A stretch of 64,000 bases of DNA from SZUA-430 sp965227535 (GTDB lineage Bacteria; Pseudomonadota; Alphaproteobacteria; Micropepsales; Micropepsaceae). How positions within the stretch are numbered: position 1 is the stretch's first letter; the number at the start of each line of letters is the position of its first letter. Position numbers and translations under genes: made by a program. The stretch spans positions 4,216,001 through 4,280,000 of the forward strand of contig OZ245761.1 of NCBI GenBank assembly GCA_965227535.1, in the 5' to 3' direction. Of this stretch, positions 45,288 through 54,371 are shown piece by piece. Under the pieces are notes generated by a model that saw nothing but the letters and a program-made list of their open reading frames with translations, had not been told where the DNA came from and searched no databases.

Positions 45288-46180
45288 TGTCCCACGCCAT
45301 TCTTGCTTATCCGGGCAACGAAGCGCTGGCGCGAAGTCTGGCGGATCGCGCCGTCGGCGAAGTCGTACCTTTGGAGTTTCGCCACTTTCCCGACGGCGAG
45401 ATTTACCTGCGGGTGAAGGGCGGCGTCGCGGGGAGGACCGTTGTTGTCGCGTGCGGCCTGGATGGGCCGAACGAGAAAGCGATGGGGCTTTTCCTTCTTG
45501 CGTCGACCCTGCGCGACTTGGGCGCAAAGCGGATTCTGCTCGCAGCGCCATATCTTGGCTACATGCGCCAGGATCGAACCTTTCTCGACGGCGAGGGCGT
45601 TAGTGCGCGCTATTTCTCCCGCTTCCTGTCGAGCTTTCTCGATGGTCTGGTGACCGTCGATCCGCATTTGCATCGCATTCGGCGCCTTGAGGACGTCTAT
45701 ACGATACCGGCCAAGGTAGTAGCTGCCGCGCCGGCAATTTCGGCGTGGCTCGCCGGGAACGTCGACGCACCTGTCTTGATCGGTCCCGATGCGGAAAGCG
45801 AACAATGGGTTTCGCAGGTCGCCGCCGGCGCTCGGTGCCCGTTCATCGTGCTGGAGAAAAAACGGCATGGCGACCACAACGTGGAGGTATCGGTTCCCGA
45901 CACCGGCGCCTTGCGTGGCCGCACACCTGTGTTGATCGACGACATCATCTCAACAGCGCGGACGATGATCGCGGCCACTGAGCGCATTGTTTCCGGCGGA
46001 CTGGGCCAACCCGTGTGCGTCGGGGTGCACGCGATCTTCGCCGGCACAGCTTACGACGACCTGGTGCGCGCGGGCGCTTCGCGCATCGTCACCTGCAACT
46101 CTGTCCCGCATCCGACAAATGCCATCGATATTCACTCAGCAATTGCGCAGCAGATCGACGAGATGCTGCGCAGCACCTAA
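45287..46180 (+). CDS. Ribose-phosphate pyrophosphokinase-like protein
   Basis: 297 residues, start overlapping the AMP phosphorylase stop by one base. PRPP synthetase features: FRHFPDGEIYLRV, LLAAPYLGYMRQDRTF, GPDAESEQW, and the PRPP-binding loop VLIDDIISTARTM (the usual loop has a Gly where the Ala-Arg lies). It is shorter than the housekeeping PrsA (about 315). It probably makes PRPP from ribose-5-phosphate and ATP, or uses the product of the neighbouring phosphorylase; the altered loop leaves room for another substrate. Confidence 0.88.
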   Translation: MSHAILAYPGNEALARSLADRAVGEVVPLEFRHFPDGEIYLRVKGGVAGRTVVVACGLDGPNEKAMGLFLLASTLRDLGAKRILLAAPYLGYMRQDRTFLDGEGVSARYFSRFLSSFLDGLVTVDPHLHRIRRLEDVYTIPAKVVAAAPAISAWLAGNVDAPVLIGPDAESEQWVSQVAAGARCPFIVLEKKRHGDHNVEVSVPDTGALRGRTPVLIDDIISTARTMIAATERIVSGGLGQPVCVGVHAIFAGTAYDDLVRAGASRIVTCNSVPHPTNAIDIHSAIAQQIDEMLRST

Positions 46181-46212
46181 GTCACTGCACAGACCAGCCA
46201 GAGGAGCGACGC

Positions 46213-47280
46213 ATGGCATCCCCACAATCGAAGATCCGGGTCGCAGTCAATGGCTATGGTGTGATCGGCAAACGCGTCGCCGACGCCATAGCGTTGCAAG
46301 ACGACATGGAGGTTGCCGGCGTCGCTGACGTCGAAACCGACTGGCGCATGCAAGCCGCGCTCAAGAAGGGATTCAAGCTCTTTGCCGCCGGCGCAGATCG
46401 CCTCGACGTGATGCGCGGCGCAGGGCTTGATGTCGCCGGGGGCTTAGAGGATTTACTTGCGAAGACCGATGTCGTCGTCGACTGCACGCCCAAAAAGATC
46501 GCAGCGAACAACGTCGTCACGTATCGCGACCGGCGCGTCAAATTCATTGTTCAAGGCGGCGAGAAACATGAAGTGACGGGGCATTCCTTCGTCGCCGAGG
46601 CAAGCTATGCCGGCGCAGTCGGCCGGCCGGCGACCCGCGTCGTCTCCTGCAACACGACCTCGATCGTCCGCACGTTGACCACGCTCAAGCGCGCCGGCCT
46701 CCTGCGCCGCGCGCGCGGGACGCTTTTGAGGCGCGCGACAGACCCCTGGGAGAGCCACAAGGGCGGGATCATGAACACGCTTGTGCCCGAGGCGGAGATC
46801 CCGAGCCACCAAGGCCCCGACGCGAAGACCGTTGACCCGGACTTGGACGTTGTGACGATGGCAGTGAAGGTGCCCGAGACGCTGGCCCATCTGCACTATT
46901 GGGTCGTGGAGCTCACGCGCAAGGCCAGCAAGGACGAGGTCCTGGCCGCATTGCGCGCTTCTTCGCGGATCGCGCTCATCCGCATGAAAGACGGGCTAAC
47001 GGCACTCAACACCGTCAAGGAGCTGATGGCCGATTCCGGCCGGCCGCGCGACAATATGTATGAGGTTGCCCTGTGGGCGGACATGTTGGCGGTCGAAGGC
47101 AACGAGGCGTTCTACGCCTACATGGTCGACAATCAGGCCATCGTGATCCCGGAAACGATCGACGCCATTCGGGCCCTCACCGGCCGCGAAACCGATGGGG
47201 CGGTCTCGATCCTGAAAACCAACGCGGCGCTGGGGATTGGCGCGCCGTTTTCGCGGATAGTCGTCCGCGACGTCGCTTGA
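46213..47280 (+). CDS. Type II glyceraldehyde-3-phosphate dehydrogenase
   Basis: 355 residues from ATG at 46213 (GAGGAG just upstream; the open frame before it is shadow of the PRPP gene). VAVNGYGVIGKRVADAI is the nucleotide-binding start, VVSCNTTSIVR holds the catalytic Cys, and WESHKGGIMNTLVPE is typical of archaeal (type II) GAPDH, which differs from the bacterial GapA family. Type II enzymes accept NADP or NAD. In a bacterium this is an unusual, likely transferred gene. With PfkB and PpsA nearby it may serve a stress-time glycolysis or gluconeogenesis branch. Confidence 0.92.
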   Translation: MASPQSKIRVAVNGYGVIGKRVADAIALQDDMEVAGVADVETDWRMQAALKKGFKLFAAGADRLDVMRGAGLDVAGGLEDLLAKTDVVVDCTPKKIAANNVVTYRDRRVKFIVQGGEKHEVTGHSFVAEASYAGAVGRPATRVVSCNTTSIVRTLTTLKRAGLLRRARGTLLRRATDPWESHKGGIMNTLVPEAEIPSHQGPDAKTVDPDLDVVTMAVKVPETLAHLHYWVVELTRKASKDEVLAALRASSRIALIRMKDGLTALNTVKELMADSGRPRDNMYEVALWADMLAVEGNEAFYAYMVDNQAIVIPETIDAIRALTGRETDGAVSILKTNAALGIGAPFSRIVVRDVA

Positions 47281-47357
47281 CCTAGAACAAGGAGCGCCGG
47301 TCGGGTCATGCGACACTATTTTTCGCTCGCGATTTGGCGAGACTTTGGAGAAACACC

Positions 47358-47546
47358 ATGAAAGTCACCGACCCAGTGTGCGGCATGTCCATCGACAGCG
47401 CCGAAGCTGCCGCCCAGATCAGTCACGAGGGCAAGGCAGTCTATTTCTGTTCGACGCACTGCAGCGACGAATTCAAGAAGGCGCCGCAGCGCTATACCGG
47501 CGAAAAGCCGAAAGCGCAGGGATGCTGCGGCGGCCACGCGCACTGA
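47358..47546 (+). CDS. Stand-alone YHS-domain protein
   Basis: 62 residues from ATG at 47358 with GGAG seven bases upstream. DPVCGMSIDSAEAAAQISHE followed by YFCSTHCSDEFKKAPQRY is a textbook YHS domain; the tail GCCGGHAH adds two Cys and two His. YHS domains bind metals and are often fused to the N-terminus of P1B-type ATPases. Here it is a separate gene 38 bases ahead of such an ATPase, so I infer a metallochaperone for it. Confidence 0.88.
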   Translation: MKVTDPVCGMSIDSAEAAAQISHEGKAVYFCSTHCSDEFKKAPQRYTGEKPKAQGCCGGHAH

Positions 47547-47583
47547 CGGCTCGTATCGCGGGCACATCGATTCGGAGCAGGTC

Positions 47584-49986
47584 ATGAGCGGCACTGAGAC
47601 AATGCATCATCACCACCGTGCCCACTCCGGTAGTGCTTCGAAGGCGCCGGGCGCGGCAGCCACAAGCACAACCGCCGTGCTCGATGTCGGCGATATGCTG
47701 TCCGCGCTCGACGAGCAGGTCGTAGAGACCTTTCTTCGCGGTCAGCCCGGCCTGATCGCTGTGACCGTCAACCGGGCCGCCGGTCGAGCGACGATCACGT
47801 TTGATCCGACGAAGACGAACGTCGAGGCGCTTGCCGCGGCCATCAAGGTTTGCGGCTTTCACTGCCGCGGCGAGTCCGTTCCCAAGCATGTCTGCCCGCC
47901 GACCAAAGCCTCGCCCGCCGCTAGCGATCACATCCACACTGAACACGACGATATGCACGCCGGCCATGACGCGGCAGCGATGGCGACGGATATGCGCAAT
48001 CGCTTCATGGTCGCGCTTCTTTTCGCCGTGCCCATCTTCCTCCTTCATCCGATGGGCCTTCCCATACCGCCTCTGCCTCTGCCGGCCGGGTGGGATCGTG
48101 ACGTGGTGATGTTCATTCTTGCGACCGGAGCGATCGCCTATCCCGTCTGGCCCTTCGTGGTCGGCGCCTGGCGAGCGGTCCGGCGCGGCATACTCAACAT
48201 GGCGGTCCTCGTCGTATTGAGTGTGGGCGCCGGGTATTTCTTCAGCGTGGGTTCGACCTTCGTCTACGGCGGCGAACAGTTCTACGAGGCGGCCGCCGTT
48301 CTTCTGGTTTTCATTCTGCTCGGTCACTGGCTCGAGATGCGCGCACGCGCTGGGGCGTCGGAAGCGATCAGGCATCTGCTGGACCTCGCGCCCCCGAAAG
48401 CGAATATCCTTCGTGACGGCAAGGAGGTCGAGATCTCCACGGCGGACGTCGTGGTGGGCGATGTCGTCGTGATCAGGCCGGGCAATAAGATCCCTGTCGA
48501 CGGTGAAATCATCGAGGGTCAATCGACAATCGACGAGTCGATGCTGACGGGTGAGTCCATGCCGGTCAGCAAGCGCCCTGGCGACACGGTGGCAGGCGCA
48601 ACGATCAACAAGAGCGGCGCGTTTCGCTATCGCGCGACCAAAGTGGGCCTGGACACGGCACTCGCCCAAATCGTCAAACTGGTGCAGGAGGCGCAAAACT
48701 CGAAGGCCCCTGCGCAGCTCCTGGCCGACCGCGCGGCGCAGTGGCTCGTGCTCGCGGCCATCGTTGTGTCGGTTGGCGCATTTCTGTTCTGGTATTTTGT
48801 GGGCGCGTCGTCGCTGCTGTTTGCGGTGACGATGGCGATCACCGTGCTTGTCATTGCCTGTCCCGACGCGCTCGGACTCGCGACGCCGATGGCCATCATG
48901 GTCGGAACCGGCCGCGGCGCGCTCAACGGCATCCTGCTCAAAAATGCGGTTGCCCTGGAGGAAGCTGCCAAGCTCGACGTCGTGGTGTTCGATAAGACCG
49001 GCACGCTGACCATGGGCCAACCCGAAGTCGTCGAGGTCGTGACGGCGGCCGGGGCGGACGAGCGCCATGTCCTCGCGACCGCCGCAGCGATCGAAAAGGG
49101 CTCCGACCATCCGCTCGCACAAGCGATCTTGCGCCGTGCCGCGGGCGTTGAGGCCGGCGCTGCTGATGCCTTTGAGAATCTCGAGGGCCGTGGCGCCAAA
49201 GCACGCCTCGCGGGCGAAGAGGTCTTCATCGGCAATCGACGCCTGATGGAGGAAGCACGTATCGATCTGGGCGCCCTTCCGACCGAGGCTGCGCGCCTGG
49301 CCAGCGGCGGGCGAACCGTCGTACACGTCGCTCGCGCCGGCCGGCTCATCGGATTGATCGCGATTGCGGACAAAGTGCGCCCGACGTCACTGGCGACGGT
49401 GACCAGCCTGCAGAGAGCGGGCGTAAAAGTTGCGATGCTGACCGGCGACAATCAGGCAACGGCGGAGCGCATCGGACGCGAGCTCAAGATCGACATCATC
49501 TTGGCCGAGGTATTGCCCGGCCAGAAGGTCGAGAAGGTCAAGGAACTCCAGGCGCAAGGTCATCGCGTGGGCATGGTCGGCGACGGCATCAACGACGCGC
49601 CGGCACTGACACAGGCCGATCTTGGTTTCGCCATCGGCGCCGGGACCGACGTCGCCATCGAGAGCGCCGACGTCGTTCTGATGCGCAGCGATCCATTTGA
49701 CGTCGTCAAGGCCATCAGGCTTTCGCGCGCGACGCTGCGCAAGATGCACCAGAATCTGTGGTGGGCCGCGGGCTATAACGTGATCGCCTTTCCGCTCGCC
49801 GCCGGGGTGTTCTATCCGTTCCTCTTGAGTCCCGAGATTGCGGCGCTTTCGATGTCGGGAAGCTCGGTGATCGTCGCGGTGAACGCCCTGCTCTTGAAGT
49901 GGGTGCGGCTTGAGGGCTTCGTCGGCGCGCGGCCCGTGGCTGTGGCGCCGCCTAGTTTGAGTCAAGCTGCACAGCCAGCCCAATGA
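47584..49986 (+). CDS. P1B-type heavy-metal ATPase with CPD motif
   Basis: 800 residues. A His-rich head (HHHHRAH) precedes an HMA-like ferredoxin fold (about 32-95) that lacks the usual Cys-x2-Cys, then a His/Asp linker (HIHTEHDDMHAGHD). The ATPase core is complete: LTGESMPVS, DKTGTLTMG near 469, GDNQATAERIG and GDGINDAPAL. The membrane metal motif near 425 reads ACPDALGLATP, CPD rather than the copper motif CPC. I recall CPD in other environmental P1B ATPases, but metal specificity is uncertain. It sits among stress-metabolism genes and its stop overlaps the pfkB-type gene. Confidence 0.93.
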   Translation: MSGTETMHHHHRAHSGSASKAPGAAATSTTAVLDVGDMLSALDEQVVETFLRGQPGLIAVTVNRAAGRATITFDPTKTNVEALAAAIKVCGFHCRGESVPKHVCPPTKASPAASDHIHTEHDDMHAGHDAAAMATDMRNRFMVALLFAVPIFLLHPMGLPIPPLPLPAGWDRDVVMFILATGAIAYPVWPFVVGAWRAVRRGILNMAVLVVLSVGAGYFFSVGSTFVYGGEQFYEAAAVLLVFILLGHWLEMRARAGASEAIRHLLDLAPPKANILRDGKEVEISTADVVVGDVVVIRPGNKIPVDGEIIEGQSTIDESMLTGESMPVSKRPGDTVAGATINKSGAFRYRATKVGLDTALAQIVKLVQEAQNSKAPAQLLADRAAQWLVLAAIVVSVGAFLFWYFVGASSLLFAVTMAITVLVIACPDALGLATPMAIMVGTGRGALNGILLKNAVALEEAAKLDVVVFDKTGTLTMGQPEVVEVVTAAGADERHVLATAAAIEKGSDHPLAQAILRRAAGVEAGAADAFENLEGRGAKARLAGEEVFIGNRRLMEEARIDLGALPTEAARLASGGRTVVHVARAGRLIGLIAIADKVRPTSLATVTSLQRAGVKVAMLTGDNQATAERIGRELKIDIILAEVLPGQKVEKVKELQAQGHRVGMVGDGINDAPALTQADLGFAIGAGTDVAIESADVVLMRSDPFDVVKAIRLSRATLRKMHQNLWWAAGYNVIAFPLAAGVFYPFLLSPEIAALSMSGSSVIVAVNALLLKWVRLEGFVGARPVAVAPPSLSQAAQPAQ

Positions 49987-50930
49987 GCACGGCAGCGCCA
50001 TCGCTGGTAACCCTCACGATGAGCCCGGCGATCGACGTGTCAACGTCGGTGCCCCGCGTCGTTCCCATTCGCAAATTGCGCTGCCAACCGGCAAAGCACC
50101 ACCCGGGCGGCGGCGGCATCAATGTCGCCCGTGTGCTGCGCAGGTTCGATGCCGACCCGCTGGCGATCTACATCGCGGGCGGTCCGACGGGTGAGCTGCT
50201 CAAGGAGCTCATCGCCCGCGAAGGTGTCCATGGCCAGGCTATCAAAGTGTCCGGCTATACACGCGAGGACATGACGGTCTTGGACGAGGGCACGGGCGAG
50301 CAGTACCGCTTCGTCCTACCGGGACCGCCGCTCGATGAGCGCGCGAGGCGTGCCTGTCTCGATGCCGTTTCAGCGTTGAAGGATGCTTCATATCTGGTGC
50401 CAAGCGGCAGCCTGCCCGCGGACGTGCCAGATGACTTCTATGCAGACGTGGCGTCGATCGCGAAGCGTGCCGGCGCCCGCGTTGTGCTCGACACATCGGG
50501 CGCGGCGCTGGCGGCTGCGCTCAAGGCCGGCGTTCATATCGTCAAGCCAAACCTCGGCGAGCTGCGCAGTCTTTCGGGGCAAGCATTGGAAAGCGAAGCC
50601 GACAGGCTGTTGGCATGCCGCACGCTCCTCGCAACCGGCCGGGCCGAGATCGTTGCCCTGACGCTCGCCGAACGCGGTGCGCTCGTGGTGACGCGCGACC
50701 GCGCTTGGCGTCTCGCCGCGCCGCAGGTCAAGGTCGTAAGCACGGTCGGGGCAGGCGATAGCTTTCTTGGCGCGTTCGTCTGGAGCCTTGCTTCGGGACA
50801 CGACCTTTCGGTCGCGGCGCGCTACGGCGTAGCGGCAGGAACGGCCGCGCTGCTGTCGCCGGGAACTGAGCTCTGCCGCGGGGACGACGTCGAGCGTTTG
50901 TTGCCACAGGTCGTCGCTGAAGAATTTTGA
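49983..50930 (+). CDS. PfkB-family sugar kinase (phosphofructokinase-like)
   Basis: 315 residues, starting inside the ATPase stop. HHPGGGGINVARVLRRF is the first PfkB signature and STVGAGDSFLGAF the second, with catalytic Asp in GAGDS. TLTMSPAIDVST at the N-terminus is typical of 6-phosphofructokinase 2 / 1-phosphofructokinase / tagatose kinase members. The exact substrate cannot be fixed from sequence; with GAPDH and PpsA around it, a fructose-6-phosphate kinase is likely. Confidence 0.9.
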   Translation: MSTAAPSLVTLTMSPAIDVSTSVPRVVPIRKLRCQPAKHHPGGGGINVARVLRRFDADPLAIYIAGGPTGELLKELIAREGVHGQAIKVSGYTREDMTVLDEGTGEQYRFVLPGPPLDERARRACLDAVSALKDASYLVPSGSLPADVPDDFYADVASIAKRAGARVVLDTSGAALAAALKAGVHIVKPNLGELRSLSGQALESEADRLLACRTLLATGRAEIVALTLAERGALVVTRDRAWRLAAPQVKVVSTVGAGDSFLGAFVWSLASGHDLSVAARYGVAAGTAALLSPGTELCRGDDVERLLPQVVAEEF

Positions 50931-50944
50931 TCGGGAAAACACCA

Positions 50945-53332
50945 ATGGATAACTCTCGGGAGTCGATTGTTTGGTTCGAGGATTTGTCGCGAACCGACGT
51001 TGCGCGGGTGGGCGGCAAGAACTCTTCGTTGGGCGAGATGGTGCGCCACCTGGTGCCGCGCGGCGTGACCGTTCCGCCCGGCTTTGCCACCACAGCGGAT
51101 GGCTTTTGGCATTTTGTGCGCGACAACGGCCTCGATCGGCAGATCGAGCGTACGCTTGCGGACTATGAGAAAGGCAAGATCCCGTTGGCCGAAGCGGGGG
51201 CATCGCTTCGCGCCGCGTTCGTGCGGGCGGATTGGCCCGAACAACTCGCCACAGCGATCCGCACCGCCTATCAGGCTCTGTGCCAACGGCTGAACAAGAG
51301 CGAGGCCGACGTCGCCGTGCGATCGAGCGCGACAGCGGAAGATCTGCCCGACGCGAGCTTCGCCGGTCAGCAAGAGTCCTTTCTGAACATCCGCGGCGCC
51401 GAGGCGGTGCTTGATGCGTGCAAGCGCTGTTACGCTTCGCTGTTCACCGACCGCGCCATCGCCTATCGCATTGCCAAGGGTTTCGATCATCGCAAGGTCG
51501 CTCTGTCGGTGGGCGTGCAGGCCATGGTGCGCGCGGACTTGGGTGGCGCCGGCGTCATGTTCTCGATCGATACCGAGAGCGGATTTGAAAACGTGGTGCT
51601 GATCAACGCCGCCTGGGGTCTCGGCGAGAACGTCGTGCAAGGCGCGGTCGATCCGGACGAGTACCAGGTCTATAAGCCGCTGCTCGCCGACCCCAAGCTG
51701 GTGCCGATTGTCGAAAAGCGCTGCGGCGGCAAGGCGCAGAAAATGATCTACGGCGCCGATGGCGGTCGCTCGACCAAGAACGTTCCCACCGCGCTTGCCG
51801 AACGGGCGGCTTTCGTTCTTAGCGATCAAGAGATCCTGACCCTGGCGCGCTGGGCCTGCATCATTGCCGAACATTATGGCCGGCCCATGGACATGGAATG
51901 GGCCAAGGACGGGGAGACCGGCGCGCTGTTCATCGTCCAGGCACGTCCCGAGACCGTGCAGTCGCGCAAGGAAGCGAGCGCCTTCAAGACCTTCCGCATT
52001 CGCAAGAAGGGTAGGGTGCTGGTTAAGGGACACAGCATCGGTGATGCGGTAGTTGCCGGCCGCGTCTGTCTCATTGAGACGCCCAACGAGATCGCTCGCT
52101 TTGTCGACGGTGCGGTCCTCGTCACACGAACGACGGATCCTGATTGGGTCCCAATCATGAAACGTGCCGCGGCGATCATCACCGATCATGGCGGCCGCAC
52201 CTCGCATGCGGCGATCGTCAGCCGGGAACTCGGCCTTCCGGCAATTGTCGGCACAGGCAATGCGACCGAACTTCTCCATGACGAGCAGGAGGTGACCGTC
52301 TCGTGCGCCGAGGGCGAGGAGGGCTTCGTGTATGAGGGCCGCGCGGATGTCGAGACCCAGGAACTGAACCTCGATGATGTGCCGCAGACACGGACGCAGG
52401 TGATGCTCAACCTTGCCAATCCGGCGGCGGCGTTCCGGTGGTGGCGCTTGCCGGCGGACGGCGTCGGCTTGGCACGCATGGAATTCGTGGTCATGAACCA
52501 CGTCAAGGTCCATCCGATGGCGCTGGTACGCTTCGATAGCCTTGCCGATGAGAAAGCAAAGGCCGCAATCAGCGAACTGACACGCGGTTACATCGACAAG
52601 ACGGAGTACTTCGTCGATCGGCTTGCGCGTGGGCTTGCGCGTATTGCAGCGGTCTATGCACCGCGGCCCGTTATCATCCGCACCAGCGACTTCAAGACCA
52701 ACGAATACGCGAACCTTGTGGGCGGCCGCACATTCGAGCCGGCAGAAGCGAATCCCATGATCGGGTTTCGCGGCGCCTCACGCTATTACTCACCGATGTA
52801 TCGGGAGGGCTTTGCCCTCGAGTGCCGTGCGATCAAGCGCCTCCGCGAGACGATGGGCTTTCGCAACGTCGTCGTGATGATCCCCTTCTGCCGTTCGGTG
52901 AAAGAGGCTGATCGCGTGCTCGAGGTCATGGCCGAGAATGGCTTGACCCGTGGCGAGGACGGGCTGCAGGTCTACGTCATGTGCGAAATCCCGTCCAACG
53001 TGATCCTGGCGAAGGCGTTCGCGGCGCGCTTCGATGGGTTCTCGATTGGCAGCAACGATCTGACGCAATTGACGCTGGGCGTCGATCGTGACTCCGAGCT
53101 CCTCGCGGAACTCTTCGACGAGCAGGATGAAGCCGTCAAATGGATGATCCGCAATGTCATCGAAAGCGCCCATGCCGCCGGCGCAAAGGTCGGCCTGTGC
53201 GGGCAAGCACCGAGTGATCATCCTGACTTCGCGGCCTTCCTGGTCGATTGCGGCATAGATTCCATTTCTGTGACGCCCGACAGCTTCATCGCGGTGAAAC
53301 AGAAGGTCGCCGCCGCGGAACGCAACCGATGA
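50945..53332 (+). CDS. ppsA: Phosphoenolpyruvate synthase
   Basis: 795 residues, the usual PpsA length, from ATG at 50945 (GGGAAA upstream; a TTG at 50927 overlapping the kinase stop is less likely). Domains: ATP-grasp-like PPDK N-terminal part (VGGKNSSLGEM onward), the phospho-His swivel domain with GGRTSHAAIVSRELG around residue 420, and the PEP/pyruvate barrel with FKTNEYANLVGG, GFRGASRYY and SIGSNDLTQLTLGVD. It converts pyruvate and ATP to PEP, AMP and phosphate. The AMP made could be handled by the AMP phosphorylase-type enzyme in the same run. Confidence 0.95.
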   Translation: MDNSRESIVWFEDLSRTDVARVGGKNSSLGEMVRHLVPRGVTVPPGFATTADGFWHFVRDNGLDRQIERTLADYEKGKIPLAEAGASLRAAFVRADWPEQLATAIRTAYQALCQRLNKSEADVAVRSSATAEDLPDASFAGQQESFLNIRGAEAVLDACKRCYASLFTDRAIAYRIAKGFDHRKVALSVGVQAMVRADLGGAGVMFSIDTESGFENVVLINAAWGLGENVVQGAVDPDEYQVYKPLLADPKLVPIVEKRCGGKAQKMIYGADGGRSTKNVPTALAERAAFVLSDQEILTLARWACIIAEHYGRPMDMEWAKDGETGALFIVQARPETVQSRKEASAFKTFRIRKKGRVLVKGHSIGDAVVAGRVCLIETPNEIARFVDGAVLVTRTTDPDWVPIMKRAAAIITDHGGRTSHAAIVSRELGLPAIVGTGNATELLHDEQEVTVSCAEGEEGFVYEGRADVETQELNLDDVPQTRTQVMLNLANPAAAFRWWRLPADGVGLARMEFVVMNHVKVHPMALVRFDSLADEKAKAAISELTRGYIDKTEYFVDRLARGLARIAAVYAPRPVIIRTSDFKTNEYANLVGGRTFEPAEANPMIGFRGASRYYSPMYREGFALECRAIKRLRETMGFRNVVVMIPFCRSVKEADRVLEVMAENGLTRGEDGLQVYVMCEIPSNVILAKAFAARFDGFSIGSNDLTQLTLGVDRDSELLAELFDEQDEAVKWMIRNVIESAHAAGAKVGLCGQAPSDHPDFAAFLVDCGIDSISVTPDSFIAVKQKVAAAERNR

Positions 53333-54357
53333 AGATCGTCGTCTTCGAGGCCGAAGCGCGTGAACAATCCGCTTTCAAGCCGCTTGCTGCAACGCATGAA
53401 GTGGTCTTCGTTGCAGCTCCGCTCAAGTCGGACAATGCGGACGTTTACGCCGATGCCGACATTGTCAGCACCTTCATCTATTCGGACCTCAACCGCGTGG
53501 TGCTCGAGAAGCTTCGCGGCTTAAGACTGATTGCGACACGCTCGACCGGCTACGATCACATCGAACTTGAGTATTGCGAGACCAAACGGATCGCCGTCGC
53601 CAACGTACCGACCTACGGTGAGAATACCGTCGCCGAGCACGTGTTCGCGCTGCTGCTCGCCCTCGCGCACAGGCTGCCAGAGGCGGTGGAGCGCGCACGT
53701 TCGGGCCGATTCTCGCCAGCGGGGCTCGAGGGCTTCGATCTAGCCGGCAAGACGATCGGCGTCGTCGGCACCGGTCATATCGGCCGCCATGTCGTTCGCA
53801 TTGCCAAGGGCTTTTCGATGGACGCTGTCGCCTTCGATGTGAACCCCGATGAAGCGTACGCCCGCGAACTCGGTTTCCGCTATCTGTCCTTCGATGGACT
53901 CTTGGCTGTGTCGGACGTGGTCTCGTTGCATGCACCGGCGACCGCCGAGACCCACCACCTTCTCTCGGCCGGCGCGTTTGAGCGCATGAAGGACAGGGTC
54001 ATCGTCATCAACACGGCGCGCGGCAGTCTGATCGACGCCCACGCCTTGATCATGGCGCTCCGTTCCGGAAAGGTCGCAGGCGCGGGGCTCGACGTGTTGG
54101 CGGACGAGCCACTGATCAGAGAGGAGGCGGAGCTCGTCTGCTCGCTCTTCTCGGGCGAGCATGATTTGCGCGACGTGGTCGCCGATCACATTCTGCTTCA
54201 CATGCCCAACGTCATTGTCACGCCGCACAGCGCCTTCAACACACGCGAAGCCGTCATGCGTATCGTCGAGGTGACAGTCGCAAATATCGAGGTCTTCGTC
54301 AGTGATCGCGCGCAGAACATCGTCGCCGGCTTTGGGGCGACCCTGGCGCTTCGGTAG
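53329..54357 (+). CDS. D-2-hydroxyacid dehydrogenase (D-lactate dehydrogenase-like)
   Basis: 342 residues, starting inside the ppsA stop. VVGTGHIGRHVVRIA is the Rossmann loop with a following acidic VAFDVNP, which favours NAD. Catalytic residues fit INTARGSLIDAHAL, the Glu in LDVLADEP, and the His in VIVTPHSAFNT. STGYDHIELEYCETKRIAV is typical of D-lactate dehydrogenases. It would remove or supply pyruvate next to PEP synthase, sensible under low oxygen. Convergent with the next gene. Confidence 0.92.
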   Translation: MKIVVFEAEAREQSAFKPLAATHEVVFVAAPLKSDNADVYADADIVSTFIYSDLNRVVLEKLRGLRLIATRSTGYDHIELEYCETKRIAVANVPTYGENTVAEHVFALLLALAHRLPEAVERARSGRFSPAGLEGFDLAGKTIGVVGTGHIGRHVVRIAKGFSMDAVAFDVNPDEAYARELGFRYLSFDGLLAVSDVVSLHAPATAETHHLLSAGAFERMKDRVIVINTARGSLIDAHALIMALRSGKVAGAGLDVLADEPLIREEAELVCSLFSGEHDLRDVVADHILLHMPNVIVTPHSAFNTREAVMRIVEVTVANIEVFVSDRAQNIVAGFGATLALR

Positions 54358-54371
54358 TCACCCCGACGGGC

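Noticed and set aside
47473..49326. 617-codon minus-strand frame under the P-type ATPase
   Set aside because: Antisense of an intact ATPase with all motifs; the translation is rich in Arg, His and Asp without domain character.
50822..52513. 563-codon minus-strand frame under ppsA
   Set aside because: Antisense shadow of ppsA; no motif and no upstream ribosome site.
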